A DNA stretch of 64,000 nucleotides from an uncultured bacterium (GTDB taxonomy: Bacteria > Cyanobacteriota > Vampirovibrionia > Gastranaerophilales > Gastranaerophilaceae), in assembly GCA_949296245.1 (NCBI GenBank), contig CASFNW010000019.1, positions 1 to 64,000 on the forward strand, written 5' to 3'. How positions within the stretch are numbered: the first letter of the stretch is position 1; each line of letters begins with the position of its first letter. The notes under the pieces were generated by a model that did no database searches, was not told where the DNA came from, and saw nothing but the letters and a program-made list of their open reading frames with translations. Positions 27,228-35,699 of this stretch are shown here, one piece after another. The position numbers and the translations under genes were made by a program.

Positions 27228-29969
27228 ATGCAAGTAAATAATACATATCTGAATATTAAGCCGGAATTAAAAAAGAATTTTAAGGCACAAAAGCTTGATT
27301 CTAATACTTTTGCTGCTTTTAACAGTTTTTTGCCTGCACCGTTAAATATTTCTAAAGCATACTGCTCTCCTTTAATAAAACCTGCAATACAAACTGTTTC
27401 CGAAATAGATATTCCATATCTCGGTAAAGGGAAAATTTTTGTCTTGCCAAACGGACATAAACTGGCTGTTGTTAAAAGCAAAACTCCTTTTATAATGACG
27501 ACAACCGTAAAAACCTCTAAAGAAGGAATTAATGAGGATATTCCTCACATGGCGGAACATTTGTTATACAAAGACAGTAAACAAACGTCATCAGGAACTT
27601 TTTCTCAAATAAAACAAAAACTCGGACTTGATATTGATGCAGAAACAGGCGATTATTCTACAAGGTATTCTATGCAATACCCTTTTGATGATCCTAAAGA
27701 AATAGAAACTGTTATAAAAACGCAGGCAGAACTTTTACAGAATCCGAACAATTATGAAAAAGACCTTGAAAAAGAAAAGAAAATAATTACTGCCGAATAC
27801 ATACAAAGAAACTATTCGACGGGTAACAAACTGCCAACCGTTCTTGCCAATACACTCTTCAATACAAATTTACCTGTAGTCGAACAGCAAAATTATAAAA
27901 ATTTAACCCAAAATATACAATTAGATGACCTAAAAGCTTTTTATGACAAATATTATCAGAATAAAAACATGGCTACATTCATTGTCGGAGATGTTGAACC
28001 TGATAATACAGCAATGTTGTTTGCGAGATATTTTAATAAACCAAACAATGCAATAAAAGAAAATCTGCCGGCAAAAATTAAAACTGTTCCTATAACCAAA
28101 ACTGTACGTGTAGATACACAATTAAATAAAAAAGATGCACATAACATTCTGGTAGGGTTTGTTGGTGCTCCTAATAACGATATACAGAGTAATTTTATGA
28201 AAGTAGTTATTGGAGCTTATCTAAAAAATATTAAGTATGAAAAAGATTTTGATTTTCAAATCCGAAACACAAAAGATGAAGGCATTGATACTTCTTTTTT
28301 AGAATTTTCAACAAAAGCAAAAGAAAAAGATATCGAAAATAATCTCAATGATTTGTATAAAAAAATCGAAGAATTAAAACAAAATACGCTAACACAGGTG
28401 GAGTTAAATAAACTAAAGATTTATTTAAAAACAGCTTTGACAAGTGTAAATGCTTCTTCATACAGTGTTTCTATACTCGGTTCAGAGAGTTTGCTTGACA
28501 CCAATAACTTAGACTCTTTTAAGTATTTATCTATGGTTGATACATTAAAAGCCGATGATATCAAAAATTATTTGAACAAATATTGTGACTTTAATAAAGC
28601 CGTAGTTGTTATCGGACATGATAAAGCAGAAAGTATGGAAAAATCAGACAAGCTTTCATTTAAAGGCAGCAGGACAAACTTTGATACAACAGGGATTGTA
28701 GAATATAAATACCCTAATAATCACCGGTTAATTGTTGATTCATCTTCTGTTTCTCCAATGACAGCTTATAGATTATGCCTGACAGCTGACAAAACACCTG
28801 TATTAAAAACCGGTGTTGTTGGCATTTTTAAAGAAGCTTTTGTTAATCATTTAAAAGATTATAAGAATAAATATCCATATATAACAAATGTAACTTTTTT
28901 AATCTCTCCGGAAAAATTTGATATTCGTGCTGAAAGTACAAATGAAAATTCAGCGGCTTTAATTAATCTTATAAAGTACTTCTTAATGAATATGGAATTA
29001 ACACAAAAAGATTTAGAAGAGGCAAAAACAGTTGCGAAAAATATGTTCTCAATAGAATCATTCAAATATAATATTGATTTAAATGACTCTATTAACAATA
29101 ATGACAATCTTTTTAATGCCATACCGTTAAATATAACTAAAGAAGAAGCAGAAAAAATGATAGATGATATTACTCTCGATGACCTGAAACAGTATCATCA
29201 ATTCATTTTAAATAATTCTCAGGCAAAATCTGTTCTTGTTACATCAAAAGAAAATTTTGAACAAAACAAAGCACAGTTTTTTGATGAAATAAATAAAAAT
29301 ATGCCTATCTTTCAGTCAAAACACAAACCGGACTGGCAAAACAGACAAATTTCAAAAATCGAAAAAACAAGAGTTGTGACAGAAGAAATAAAAAATGAAA
29401 ATGCTGGTATTAATCAGGATTTTAAACTTCCTGTAAATATGGATGTAAAAGAAAAATTAATAACGGAATTTTTAAAGACTATTATTGAAAAAGATGCAGA
29501 ATACGGGTTATTTAGATATTTGCGAGAGGACAAGAATCTTTCTTATTCTGCAGGTGTTATACTTGGAAAACCAAACAATTATTACAGACATTTTACTTAT
29601 GTTTGTGATTTACCATTAAATAAAGAGAATGCCAATAATATAAAAGTAGTTTTTGACACATTTAAAAATATTACAGGAAAGTTAACAACGAGAAAAATCA
29701 CTCAAGAGGCTTTGGAAAATGCAAAGACAAAATTCAAAAGTGATTTTATTTTAAATTGGAAATACAGTTCTTTTAGAAATGATATTCTGGAAGAATACGG
29801 AGTAGAAAATACAAGAAATTTATATAAAATCATTGACACTATTTCAACTCAAGATGTAAGAAATTTTGCAAAAAAATACTTAACACAGCCGTCTGTATAT
29901 ACCGTTGTTGCAAACAAAGATGTACTGACAGCTAATGAGGATTTGTTTAAAAGTATAGAAAATAAATAA
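27228..29969 (+). CDS. M16-family (insulinase-like) peptidase
   Basis: 913 residues in two M16-like halves. The N-terminal half has the inverted zinc motif HMAEH (107-111), and EKKIITAEYIQ about 80 residues later supplies the third ligand. The second half (from SFKGSRTNFDTTG, about residue 480) lacks the zinc motif, as in PqqL, pitrilysin and similar enzymes. There is no clear signal peptide; the N-terminus has KKNFKAQ. The ATG at 27228 has AGGA nine bases upstream, and a TTG 16 codons earlier is less likely. The substrate is unknown. It stands alone on the plus strand, next to minus-strand genes with similar N-terminal motifs. Confidence 0.85.
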   Translation: MQVNNTYLNIKPELKKNFKAQKLDSNTFAAFNSFLPAPLNISKAYCSPLIKPAIQTVSEIDIPYLGKGKIFVLPNGHKLAVVKSKTPFIMTTTVKTSKEGINEDIPHMAEHLLYKDSKQTSSGTFSQIKQKLGLDIDAETGDYSTRYSMQYPFDDPKEIETVIKTQAELLQNPNNYEKDLEKEKKIITAEYIQRNYSTGNKLPTVLANTLFNTNLPVVEQQNYKNLTQNIQLDDLKAFYDKYYQNKNMATFIVGDVEPDNTAMLFARYFNKPNNAIKENLPAKIKTVPITKTVRVDTQLNKKDAHNILVGFVGAPNNDIQSNFMKVVIGAYLKNIKYEKDFDFQIRNTKDEGIDTSFLEFSTKAKEKDIENNLNDLYKKIEELKQNTLTQVELNKLKIYLKTALTSVNASSYSVSILGSESLLDTNNLDSFKYLSMVDTLKADDIKNYLNKYCDFNKAVVVIGHDKAESMEKSDKLSFKGSRTNFDTTGIVEYKYPNNHRLIVDSSSVSPMTAYRLCLTADKTPVLKTGVVGIFKEAFVNHLKDYKNKYPYITNVTFLISPEKFDIRAESTNENSAALINLIKYFLMNMELTQKDLEEAKTVAKNMFSIESFKYNIDLNDSINNNDNLFNAIPLNITKEEAEKMIDDITLDDLKQYHQFILNNSQAKSVLVTSKENFEQNKAQFFDEINKNMPIFQSKHKPDWQNRQISKIEKTRVVTEEIKNENAGINQDFKLPVNMDVKEKLITEFLKTIIEKDAEYGLFRYLREDKNLSYSAGVILGKPNNYYRHFTYVCDLPLNKENANNIKVVFDTFKNITGKLTTRKITQEALENAKTKFKSDFILNWKYSSFRNDILEEYGVENTRNLYKIIDTISTQDVRNFAKKYLTQPSVYTVVANKDVLTANEDLFKSIENK

Positions 29970-29979
29970 ATTTCCGGAA

Positions 29980-30600
29980 TTAGCTTATGCAGTCTGCCGT
30001 GTCAGAAAGACAATCACACTCATCACCACACCCGCTGTCACATCCGTCACAAGAATCAGTGTCTGCATCGGCGGGAATATCAGTGGTTTCGTCAGGTACG
30101 TATTCATCGAGATCACTATCTATATGGCCTTTAGTACTAATATTACTACTTTTTTGAGCATTATCAATAGCTGCATTAAGGTCATTGACCGCTGTACCTG
30201 GTAAATTATCAGTCTCAGGGTTTTTATGAGTGCGCGCATATTCTATAGCTTTTTCTAAATCATATCTATCCGATGGAGAAATCTTAGAATTGTTTTTTAA
30301 TTCTTCTGCTTTTCTTATTAATTCATTATCCCAAGCAGTTGCTGCGACTTTAGGTTTTTCAGACTTTGGCATTTCATCATTTTTAGCTATTGCATCCAAA
30401 ATACTATTTAATTTTTCAATTCTATCGTTTGCCCACGTTATGACGGATTTTTTCTCTTCTTCTATATTTTTAACAAATTCATCTTTTACAGTTTCATTAA
30501 AATTTTTATAATCCATACTATTTGTACAGTATTTCCCTGAAAATGAAATGTTTTTAGTATATGTAGTGTTAATATTAGATGTAATAATTGGCAAAATCAT
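29980..30600 (-). CDS. hypothetical protein with SFSG motif and Cys-rich tail
   Basis: 206 residues. The N-terminus has KNISFSGKYC. The middle is helical and charged. The last 25 residues hold six cysteines among Asp and Gly (CDGCDSGCGDECDC), which suggests metal binding or disulfides. The ATG at 30600 is chosen because AGAGGG lies just before it; an upstream start at 30675 is possible. It converges with the M16 gene with a 10-base gap. No family was recognised. Confidence 0.6.
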   Translation of the reverse strand: MILPIITSNINTTYTKNISFSGKYCTNSMDYKNFNETVKDEFVKNIEEEKKSVITWANDRIEKLNSILDAIAKNDEMPKSEKPKVAATAWDNELIRKAEELKNNSKISPSDRYDLEKAIEYARTHKNPETDNLPGTAVNDLNAAIDNAQKSSNISTKGHIDSDLDEYVPDETTDIPADADTDSCDGCDSGCGDECDCLSDTADCIS

Positions 30601-30675
30601 ATGCCCTCTTTCTATTATTAAATTAAATATATTAATTATAAACATTAACATATAATTTTTTGTCAATTGATTCAT

Positions 30676-30946
30676 CGTATAACATAGAATTTTTACATAA
30701 TTTAATAATATTTTGTGTCATAAGGACGATGCCGGAACAATTGTATTAATAGAAACTTTTTATAAAATCTGATACTGTTTTAATTGTTCGTTTTTCTAAC
30801 TGCGTTTTGATTCTTTATAGAGTCCACTAAATTTTATAATAATCTTGTTTTAATTACGCTGCTATTTTCCTCGATTTGGTTGGTGGCAAGGGGTACAAAC
30901 TTGTAAGAATACCTGTATTATGGATTATTTGAGTTTTTGAAAGTTT
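30676..30946. other. intergenic region, no gene seen
   Basis: AT-rich DNA. It holds the second copy of the short direct repeat (30762-30795) and no credible reading frame. It leads into the palindromic operator at 30947. Confidence 0.5.
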
Positions 30947-30974
30947 ACACTACTTGACATTTGTCAAGTAGTGT
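30947..30974. promoter_or_regulatory. perfect palindromic operator
   Basis: A 12-bp half-site ACACTACTTGAC and its exact complement are separated by ATTT. The core ACTTGACATTTGTAAAGT at 52258, upstream of an XRE-S24 repressor gene, matches this site at 17 of 18 bases. A TTGACA lies inside it, but the nearest -10-like TATAAA is 20 bases away. It is probably a repressor-binding site. Confidence 0.75.
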
Positions 30975-31032
30975 GTCAATATAAATTAGTATTTTGTAAT
31001 GATATATACTTCACTATTAGACCAGGAGGAAA

Positions 31033-31095
31033 ATGGATAATTTAAAAATTGAGACTGTTACACAATGGTTATTAATTTATTTGCATGAAAAATAA
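31033..31095 (+). CDS. 20-codon small ORF behind a strong ribosome site
   Basis: The frame encodes MDNLKIETVTQWLLIYLHEK. AGGAGG lies seven bases before the ATG, the strongest ribosome site in this stretch, and the palindromic operator is 58 bases upstream. The peptide has a hydrophobic middle and charged ends. It could be a leader peptide, a small membrane-active peptide under repressor control, or the start of a lost gene. Confidence 0.4.
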   Translation: MDNLKIETVTQWLLIYLHEK

Positions 31096-31128
31096 TGCAA
31101 TAAATAAAAAGTAGGTTAAAATAAATTT

Positions 31129-31638
31129 ATGAAAAAATTTCTTGTTTTATTATCATTAATATTGGTTTCTTCAGGCTGTACTAAAGTACAGGAAAATCAG
31201 ATTGTCACAGAACAACAGCAGTACCCTTCTTGTGAAGAATACTGTAAAGACCACCCTGTTGTTAAAGAACCTGAATTACATGAAACAGACAAACACCCTA
31301 TTGATATTGAAGAAGAGAAATGTATAAAGATTGCGGATACTTCCAATATAGGAATGGGGAATTGTGCACTTAAAGCAACAGAGGATTGGTTTAAAGAAAT
31401 TGATAAGAATTTAATGACTCTAAAACAAATGTTGCCTGCTGAAAAGTATGAAAAAATAGCTGATTCACAGAAAAAATGGGAAAGTTATATAAAATCCGAA
31501 TTTGATGTCAACGAAAATGTTATTTTCTATAAGACAGGAACAATATACTATACTATCAGTGCAGGTCAAAAAGCATATATTGTAAAAGAACGAGCCTTGT
31601 TGTTAAAAAGCTATATACAATATGCAAATGAACCATAA
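31129..31638 (+). CDS. LprI/DUF1311-like lipoprotein
   Basis: 169 residues. A lipoprotein signal peptide ends at the lipobox VSSGC, so the protein is probably anchored in a membrane. A segment with paired cysteines (EEKCIKIADTS..MGNCALKA) and a helical C-terminus with W resembles the LprI/DUF1311 family, some of which inhibit lysozyme. The C-terminal half is related to the broken gene at 44328-44773. No clear ribosome site is seen. It sits next to a muramidase gene, which makes an inhibitor role attractive but unproven. Confidence 0.6.
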   Translation: MKKFLVLLSLILVSSGCTKVQENQIVTEQQQYPSCEEYCKDHPVVKEPELHETDKHPIDIEEEKCIKIADTSNIGMGNCALKATEDWFKEIDKNLMTLKQMLPAEKYEKIADSQKKWESYIKSEFDVNENVIFYKTGTIYYTISAGQKAYIVKERALLLKSYIQYANEP

Positions 31639-31698
31639 TTTTTCATAATTTATTTTAACCTTTCTGTTTAATAAAAATCGTATTCACAGAAAGGAAAA

Positions 31699-32519
31699 AT
31701 GAAAATGTACGATAAAAAATTCTATACTTTACTTGATTATGTATTCGCAGATGAAGGTGGTTTTAGCAATCACAAAAATGACAGAGGAGGAAGGACAAAT
31801 TTTGGTATATCTCAAATTGCAATGGATGAGTATACAAGAAAAAGAAATTTGCCGCATAAAGATGTCAAATATATTACAAAAGATGAGGCAGCTAAAATTT
31901 ACTATGAAGACTATTATTTAAAATCAGGAGCAGATAAACAAGAGGATATTAGAGATGCATTAATATTTTTGATACAGCAGTACAATATGGTGATGTTGCT
32001 GCCAGAAGTATGTTCAAAGCAGCGAATAACAATTTTTACACAATGCTTGAAAATAGAAGAAAAACATATTATCAAAGAGTTATAGATAAACCATCTCAAA
32101 AAGAACATCTTCAAGGATGGTTGAATAGAATCGATAATTTAGAAAAGCGAGCGGATGAACTTATAAAAGACCCGGATTTCAGACCTTCTTATGCAGATAC
32201 CAAAACACCTTTTGATGATGACTATACAGGAGGTTTAAAAAAGCTCAATAGTATTTCCGACCCAAAAGAGAAACAAAGATTAAAAAATAAATATCAATAT
32301 TTGTTAAACAAAAACGGTACTCCAACCGGCTATGCCGCTGATATTGACTCTGGTATAGATACACGAACCCCAAGTCAAAGACTCGATGATGAAATCAGAG
32401 AAAAATACAAACGAATGAAAAACCAAAGACTTCAAAGAGTGTTTGGTAAATCAAGCGGTTCATCAGGTAAAGGCAGGTGGGTAACTATTAACGGCAATCA
32501 TGTATTTATAAAGGATTAA
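31699..32519 (+). pseudogene. GH108-type N-acetylmuramidase, frameshifted
   Basis: A peptidoglycan-cleaving enzyme of phage-lysin or secretion-activator type. The first frame (31699-32085) has the catalytic-glutamate region DEGGFSNHKNDRGGRTNFGI. The match then continues in another frame (to 32519) as FFDTAVQYGDVAARSMFKAANNN and beyond. The shift is at the T run near 31966-31970 and one extra T would restore about 273 residues. The C-terminus, GRWVTINGNHVFI, is shared with the protein at 42278. A sequencing error in the T run is possible. AAAGGA precedes the ATG. Confidence 0.75.
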
Positions 32520-32528
32520 TATTTGCTC

Positions 32529-32560
32529 AAAGAGCAGGCTTTTTGCATGCCTGCTCTTTT
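32529..32560 (+). terminator. terminator after the muramidase gene
   Basis: AAAGAGCAGGC (32529-32539) pairs with GCCTGCTCTTT (32549-32559), followed by T. It overlaps an 80-codon frame that is therefore doubtful. Confidence 0.85.
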
Positions 32561-32965
32561 GGCGTTTACCGCAAGTTCAATAAAAGCACTCCTAAAAACA
32601 GCATTACACAAGGCAAATACGGGATTGTCCGCATATCCGATAGGAAAGTTAATTAAACAAACAGGTTCAAACTTATTAAATGCAGCAAATACTGCCTGTT
32701 ATGGTAGAAAGATAGTAATATCAATATTTATCAAATTGGATTATTCGGGTACGCATAGTCCTTAATTTCACTAAAATTTTGCTCCGCAAAATTGCCGTTC
32801 AATCGAACTATATGCTCTTACGAGTTTCGCAACTTCGTTGCTCACTCTACCGAAAATCCAGTAGTCCCTTAAACAGTCCCTTTTTGGACCCAAACAGTTG
32901 ATTTTTGCTTAAGTATAATACGGTAGAAATGTATAAAAAAAGAGCCTTTACGGCTCTTGATTTAA
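32561..32965. other. degenerate region with small hairpins
   Basis: No gene is accepted. It contains the hairpins AATTTTGC-tcc-GCAAAATT (32775-32793), GTTC-aatc-GAAC (32797-32808) and GCAAC-ttc-GTTGC (32829-32841), like those at the window start. It ends in a terminator-like hairpin (32940-32958). Confidence 0.5.
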
Positions 32966-32976
32966 TGGAGCGAGAG
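32940..32976 (-). repeat. attachment-site remnant A with terminator hairpin
   Basis: Hairpin AAGAGCC (32940-32946) with GGCTCTT (32952-32958), then TGGAGCGAGAG (32966-32976), which equals the first 11 bases of the 45-bp att repeat at 33321, the complement of the tRNA-Gly 3' end with CCA. Confidence 0.6.
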
Positions 32977-33100
32977 CCAAGTAGGGACTTCATCTCTACG
33001 GCTCATTCTTCGCCTAGAGCTGAGGTCAACGAGGCTTTAGTGTGAGTGCTTTCTGTCCATTTTTGTTTTGGCTTTTTAGCCTCTTTGTCTTTCTACCATA

Positions 33101-33151
33101 AAAAAAGAGTCCTCATTGGGACTCTTTTTTTATGGAGCGAGAAACGAGGCT
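33101..33151 (-). repeat. attachment-site remnant B with terminator hairpin
   Basis: A bidirectional hairpin, AAAAAAGAGTCC (33101-33112) with its complement (33119-33130), then TGGAGCGAGAAACGAGGCT (33133-33151), which differs from the att repeat at one base in 19. Hairpins GACT-type and ACAAAGC-ttc-GCTTTGT (33243-33259) follow before the next att copy. Confidence 0.65.
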
Positions 33152-33320
33152 GTCTTGCTCGCTCGCAATAAACGGCATTACGTGTCGAAAACTCAACGTT
33201 TCCGCCACTTCAGCCTCTGCTCGCTCGTGCTCGAACTTCGCTACAAAGCTTCGCTTTGTGCGAGTTCTTAAACCAACTCTAACTAAAAAAAACAGCACCC
33301 TGACGGGTGCTTATTTTTTA

Positions 33321-33365
33321 TGGAGCGAGAGACGAGGCTCGAACTCGCGACCCCTTCCTTGGCAA
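33321..33365 (-). repeat. att site, left end of the integrative element
   Basis: The 45 bases are identical to 47520-47564, the 3' end of the tRNA-Gly gene in reverse complement. A terminator hairpin, AGCACCC (33294-33300) with GGGTGCT (33305-33311), precedes it. After GGCAA the sequence departs from the tRNA. Confidence 0.92.
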
Positions 33366-33461
33366 CGGCTTTAGAACACTTTTTTTATTTCGATTGATTT
33401 CTATTTTTCTTTATTTTTCGGTACTTTTATGCTTCATGTAAATTAATCAAAATCAATAAAA

Positions 33462-33493
33462 TTTGACGGGGGTCGTCAAAATATAGTCGAAGG
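33462..33493. repeat. element-end repeat and inverted repeat
   Basis: TTTGACG (33462-33468) and CGTCAAA (33474-33480) form an inverted repeat. The overlapping 22 bases 33472-33493 recur with one mismatch at 47455-47476, near the other end of the element. It sits just before the LuxR-type gene and could be an operator or an integrase arm site. Confidence 0.6.
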
Positions 33494-33498
33494 TAAGC

Positions 33499-34533
33499 AT
33501 GAATAATTTTTTAGATATCGATACACTCTCTTTAGAAATAAAAGAATACAACAGAAAAATAGAGACTCTTTGTGATGACAATTACAATGATTTTTTACAA
33601 GAACCATATACTAGAATGCCTGTGTTTGAAGAATTTTTTGAAGATTTTTATAAATTTCTGATTTCAAATGATTTATTTAAAAAAATAATATTAGATAGAA
33701 GTAGCAAGTGCCAACTTTTTTTTAAATCAAATGAGTTTACAGAACACTGGAAAAATATAAATCAATATTATAAATGTATTCTTAAATATGATGGTTATGA
33801 TTATGTATATACAAATGAAAACATATTTAGATTAGATGGTCCGTTGACAAGCATTCTTTATAAAAATATTAAAACTATTAAAACTGGCGATAAGCTTTTG
33901 CCTCTTATGAAGTTAGAAAATGATAAAAATATCAAAGCTATTTATAAAGAACTTACAAACAGTCGCAACGAAACTTTATACGAAGAATCTATTAAAGGAT
34001 TAGTTTTTGGTCATAAAGTTTTTAATAGCTTTCTTGTCATTAGTGCTGTTCTGGATTCATTGTATAAAAATCTTGACGAGTCACTGTATGAAAACTGCAA
34101 AAAATCAATTTCATATTTGAGTGAACAAATAGGTGATTATGCTTGTTTTTACGTCTTAAAAGACTATATTTTATCAAATACTGAAATTAAAGGACTAAAT
34201 GTGTATTTTATCGCTATTGCTGTCAAAGAAATTTGTGATAATTTATCTTTGGTTTTAAAAAATGAAAGTCAAAATTATAAAAATCAAGAAATTTTATTAG
34301 AGGAATTTTGTCGCAGTTCATCTCTTACCAAACGAGAAAGAGAAACGTTGCAATTGTGTTTACAAGACCTTTCAAATGAAGAAATTGCGAAAGAAATGGC
34401 GATTACTGTCAAATCTGTCGAAAATTACAAAAATAGACTAGCACCTAAAATTAAGGCTGTTTTGAATATTGAAGAACAAGTAAGATTCAAAGATGTTGTA
34501 AAAGCTTTAAAAACGCGTATTGTAATTAATTAA
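33499..34533 (+). CDS. LuxR-type HTH regulator with unknown N-terminal domain
   Basis: 344 residues. The last 70 contain a LuxR/GerE-type helix-turn-helix: LTKREREtL followed by LSNEEIAKEMAITVKSVENY. The first 270 residues are mostly helical, with no recognised sensor domain. GAAGG lies just before the ATG. As the first gene inside the element it may control excision or the operon that follows. The inverted repeat TTTGACG/CGTCAAA upstream may be its own operator. Confidence 0.75.
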   Translation: MNNFLDIDTLSLEIKEYNRKIETLCDDNYNDFLQEPYTRMPVFEEFFEDFYKFLISNDLFKKIILDRSSKCQLFFKSNEFTEHWKNINQYYKCILKYDGYDYVYTNENIFRLDGPLTSILYKNIKTIKTGDKLLPLMKLENDKNIKAIYKELTNSRNETLYEESIKGLVFGHKVFNSFLVISAVLDSLYKNLDESLYENCKKSISYLSEQIGDYACFYVLKDYILSNTEIKGLNVYFIAIAVKEICDNLSLVLKNESQNYKNQEILLEEFCRSSSLTKRERETLQLCLQDLSNEEIAKEMAITVKSVENYKNRLAPKIKAVLNIEEQVRFKDVVKALKTRIVIN

Positions 34534-34623
34534 TAAAATTTTGGGGTGTGAATTGAGGTGTAAACTCTATTCTTGTGAATTTCCTTTGCTGCTTTAATAA
34601 GGAAAATTAGACAAGGAGGTTAA

Positions 34624-34812
34624 ATGACAAATTCAGATTTTTTAAGTGTTGCAGAGGCGGCAGAATATCTAAAAATAAAGACGAATACTCTTTATACCTG
34701 GATAAGCAAAAAGGTTTTACCAACGCAAATTTACAGAAAATTAGGTAGGAGAACCATTTTTTTGAAGACAGAACTCGATAAATGGGTGCTCAAAGGCTGT
34801 AAATTTGTGTAG
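34624..34812 (+). CDS. excisionase-like MerR/HTH_17 DNA-binding protein
   Basis: 62 residues that are a single helix-turn-helix of the excisionase/AlpA type: LSVAEAAEYLKIKTNTLYTW, then a wing and FLKTELDKWV. Such proteins direct integrases toward excision or act as regulators. AAGGAGG precedes the ATG. It lies 90 bases after the LuxR-type gene. Two direct repeats of CGATATGA occur downstream at about 34826 and 34844. Confidence 0.8.
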   Translation: MTNSDFLSVAEAAEYLKIKTNTLYTWISKKVLPTQIYRKLGRRTIFLKTELDKWVLKGCKFV

Positions 34813-34940
34813 ACAACAAAAAAACGATATGAAATGACCAATCGATATGAGGGTATAAGGTACGGCGCCTGCTTAATATCTATTACAACCAATCATTCAA
34901 AAAACAATCAAAAGAAATTAAAAAGATAAGGAGAAAAATA

Positions 34941-35699
34941 ATGATTACTCTGGATAGAGTTCGCTTACTGGTGCCTGAAAATAAGGTTACAGAGGTAAAT
35001 GAAGAAGCATTTTACACTGTTAACGAAAAAATTTCTGTAAAAAAAGAAATTTTGAATAATGTTATCGGTGTACGTGAAATCTCATATATAAACAATTCAT
35101 TCCTTTTGGACGTCAGCGGAAAAATCACAGCTGCCAATGGAAATTTGGGTTTAATCCATAAAAATAATATAAAAGAGATTTTTGAAAAAATAGATAACAC
35201 GGGAATCTTAAGGTTTAACAGTTCACCTGTTGAAGCTTCTCAGGTGCTTTACCTTGATGTGACAAAGGATGTTGAGGTTGAAAATCCTCTTGAAACCCTT
35301 ACAGCAATTGAACTTTTAGCCACTCAAAGAAAACACAAAAATAAAATTTTAGATTACAAAAATTCGGGTCTCATAATTAAGCCTCATGCAAAAAGCGTGT
35401 CAGACAGCTTGGCTATATACCTGAAATACAAAGAAATAATCCAAAACAAGTCACCGAAAAACCTGATATATATTGAAAAAATAGGTATTGAAACGATTGA
35501 AAAGATTAAAAAGACTGTTCGTTTGGAGCGTCATTTAGGAACTTTTAAAGATATAAGAAAGGCTTTCAAAACTAACAGTAAAAAAATTAGATTGAAAGAA
35601 ATTCTTCACTCCAAAAAAAATCCTGTTAAAGACAAATTTTGTGAAATAACCTCAAGCAATGGGGATGACTGGTTTACAGCTGGAACGGAGGTCTTCTGA
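34941..35699 (+). CDS. hypothetical element protein, possible replication protein
   Basis: 252 residues of mixed alpha/beta character, basic in the C-terminal half, with no signal peptide or membrane segment. It is the first gene of a tight unit (overlapping TGATG with the next) that ends in a DUF3987-like gene. That position, after the excisionase-like gene, is where small mobile elements keep replication functions. No motif proves this. AAGGAG precedes the ATG. Confidence 0.5.
   Translation: MITLDRVRLLVPENKVTEVNEEAFYTVNEKISVKKEILNNVIGVREISYINNSFLLDVSGKITAANGNLGLIHKNNIKEIFEKIDNTGILRFNSSPVEASQVLYLDVTKDVEVENPLETLTAIELLATQRKHKNKILDYKNSGLIIKPHAKSVSDSLAIYLKYKEIIQNKSPKNLIYIEKIGIETIEKIKKTVRLERHLGTFKDIRKAFKTNSKKIRLKEILHSKKNPVKDKFCEITSSNGDDWFTAGTEVF

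Noticed and set aside
32523-32765. Plus-strand 80-codon frame after the muramidase gene
   Set aside because: It begins within a terminator hairpin and has no ribosome site or recognised motif.
33113-33298. Minus-strand frame over att remnant B
   Set aside because: It only reads through the tRNA-end remnant and its hairpin (SLVSRSIKK), the same artefact as at 47395.
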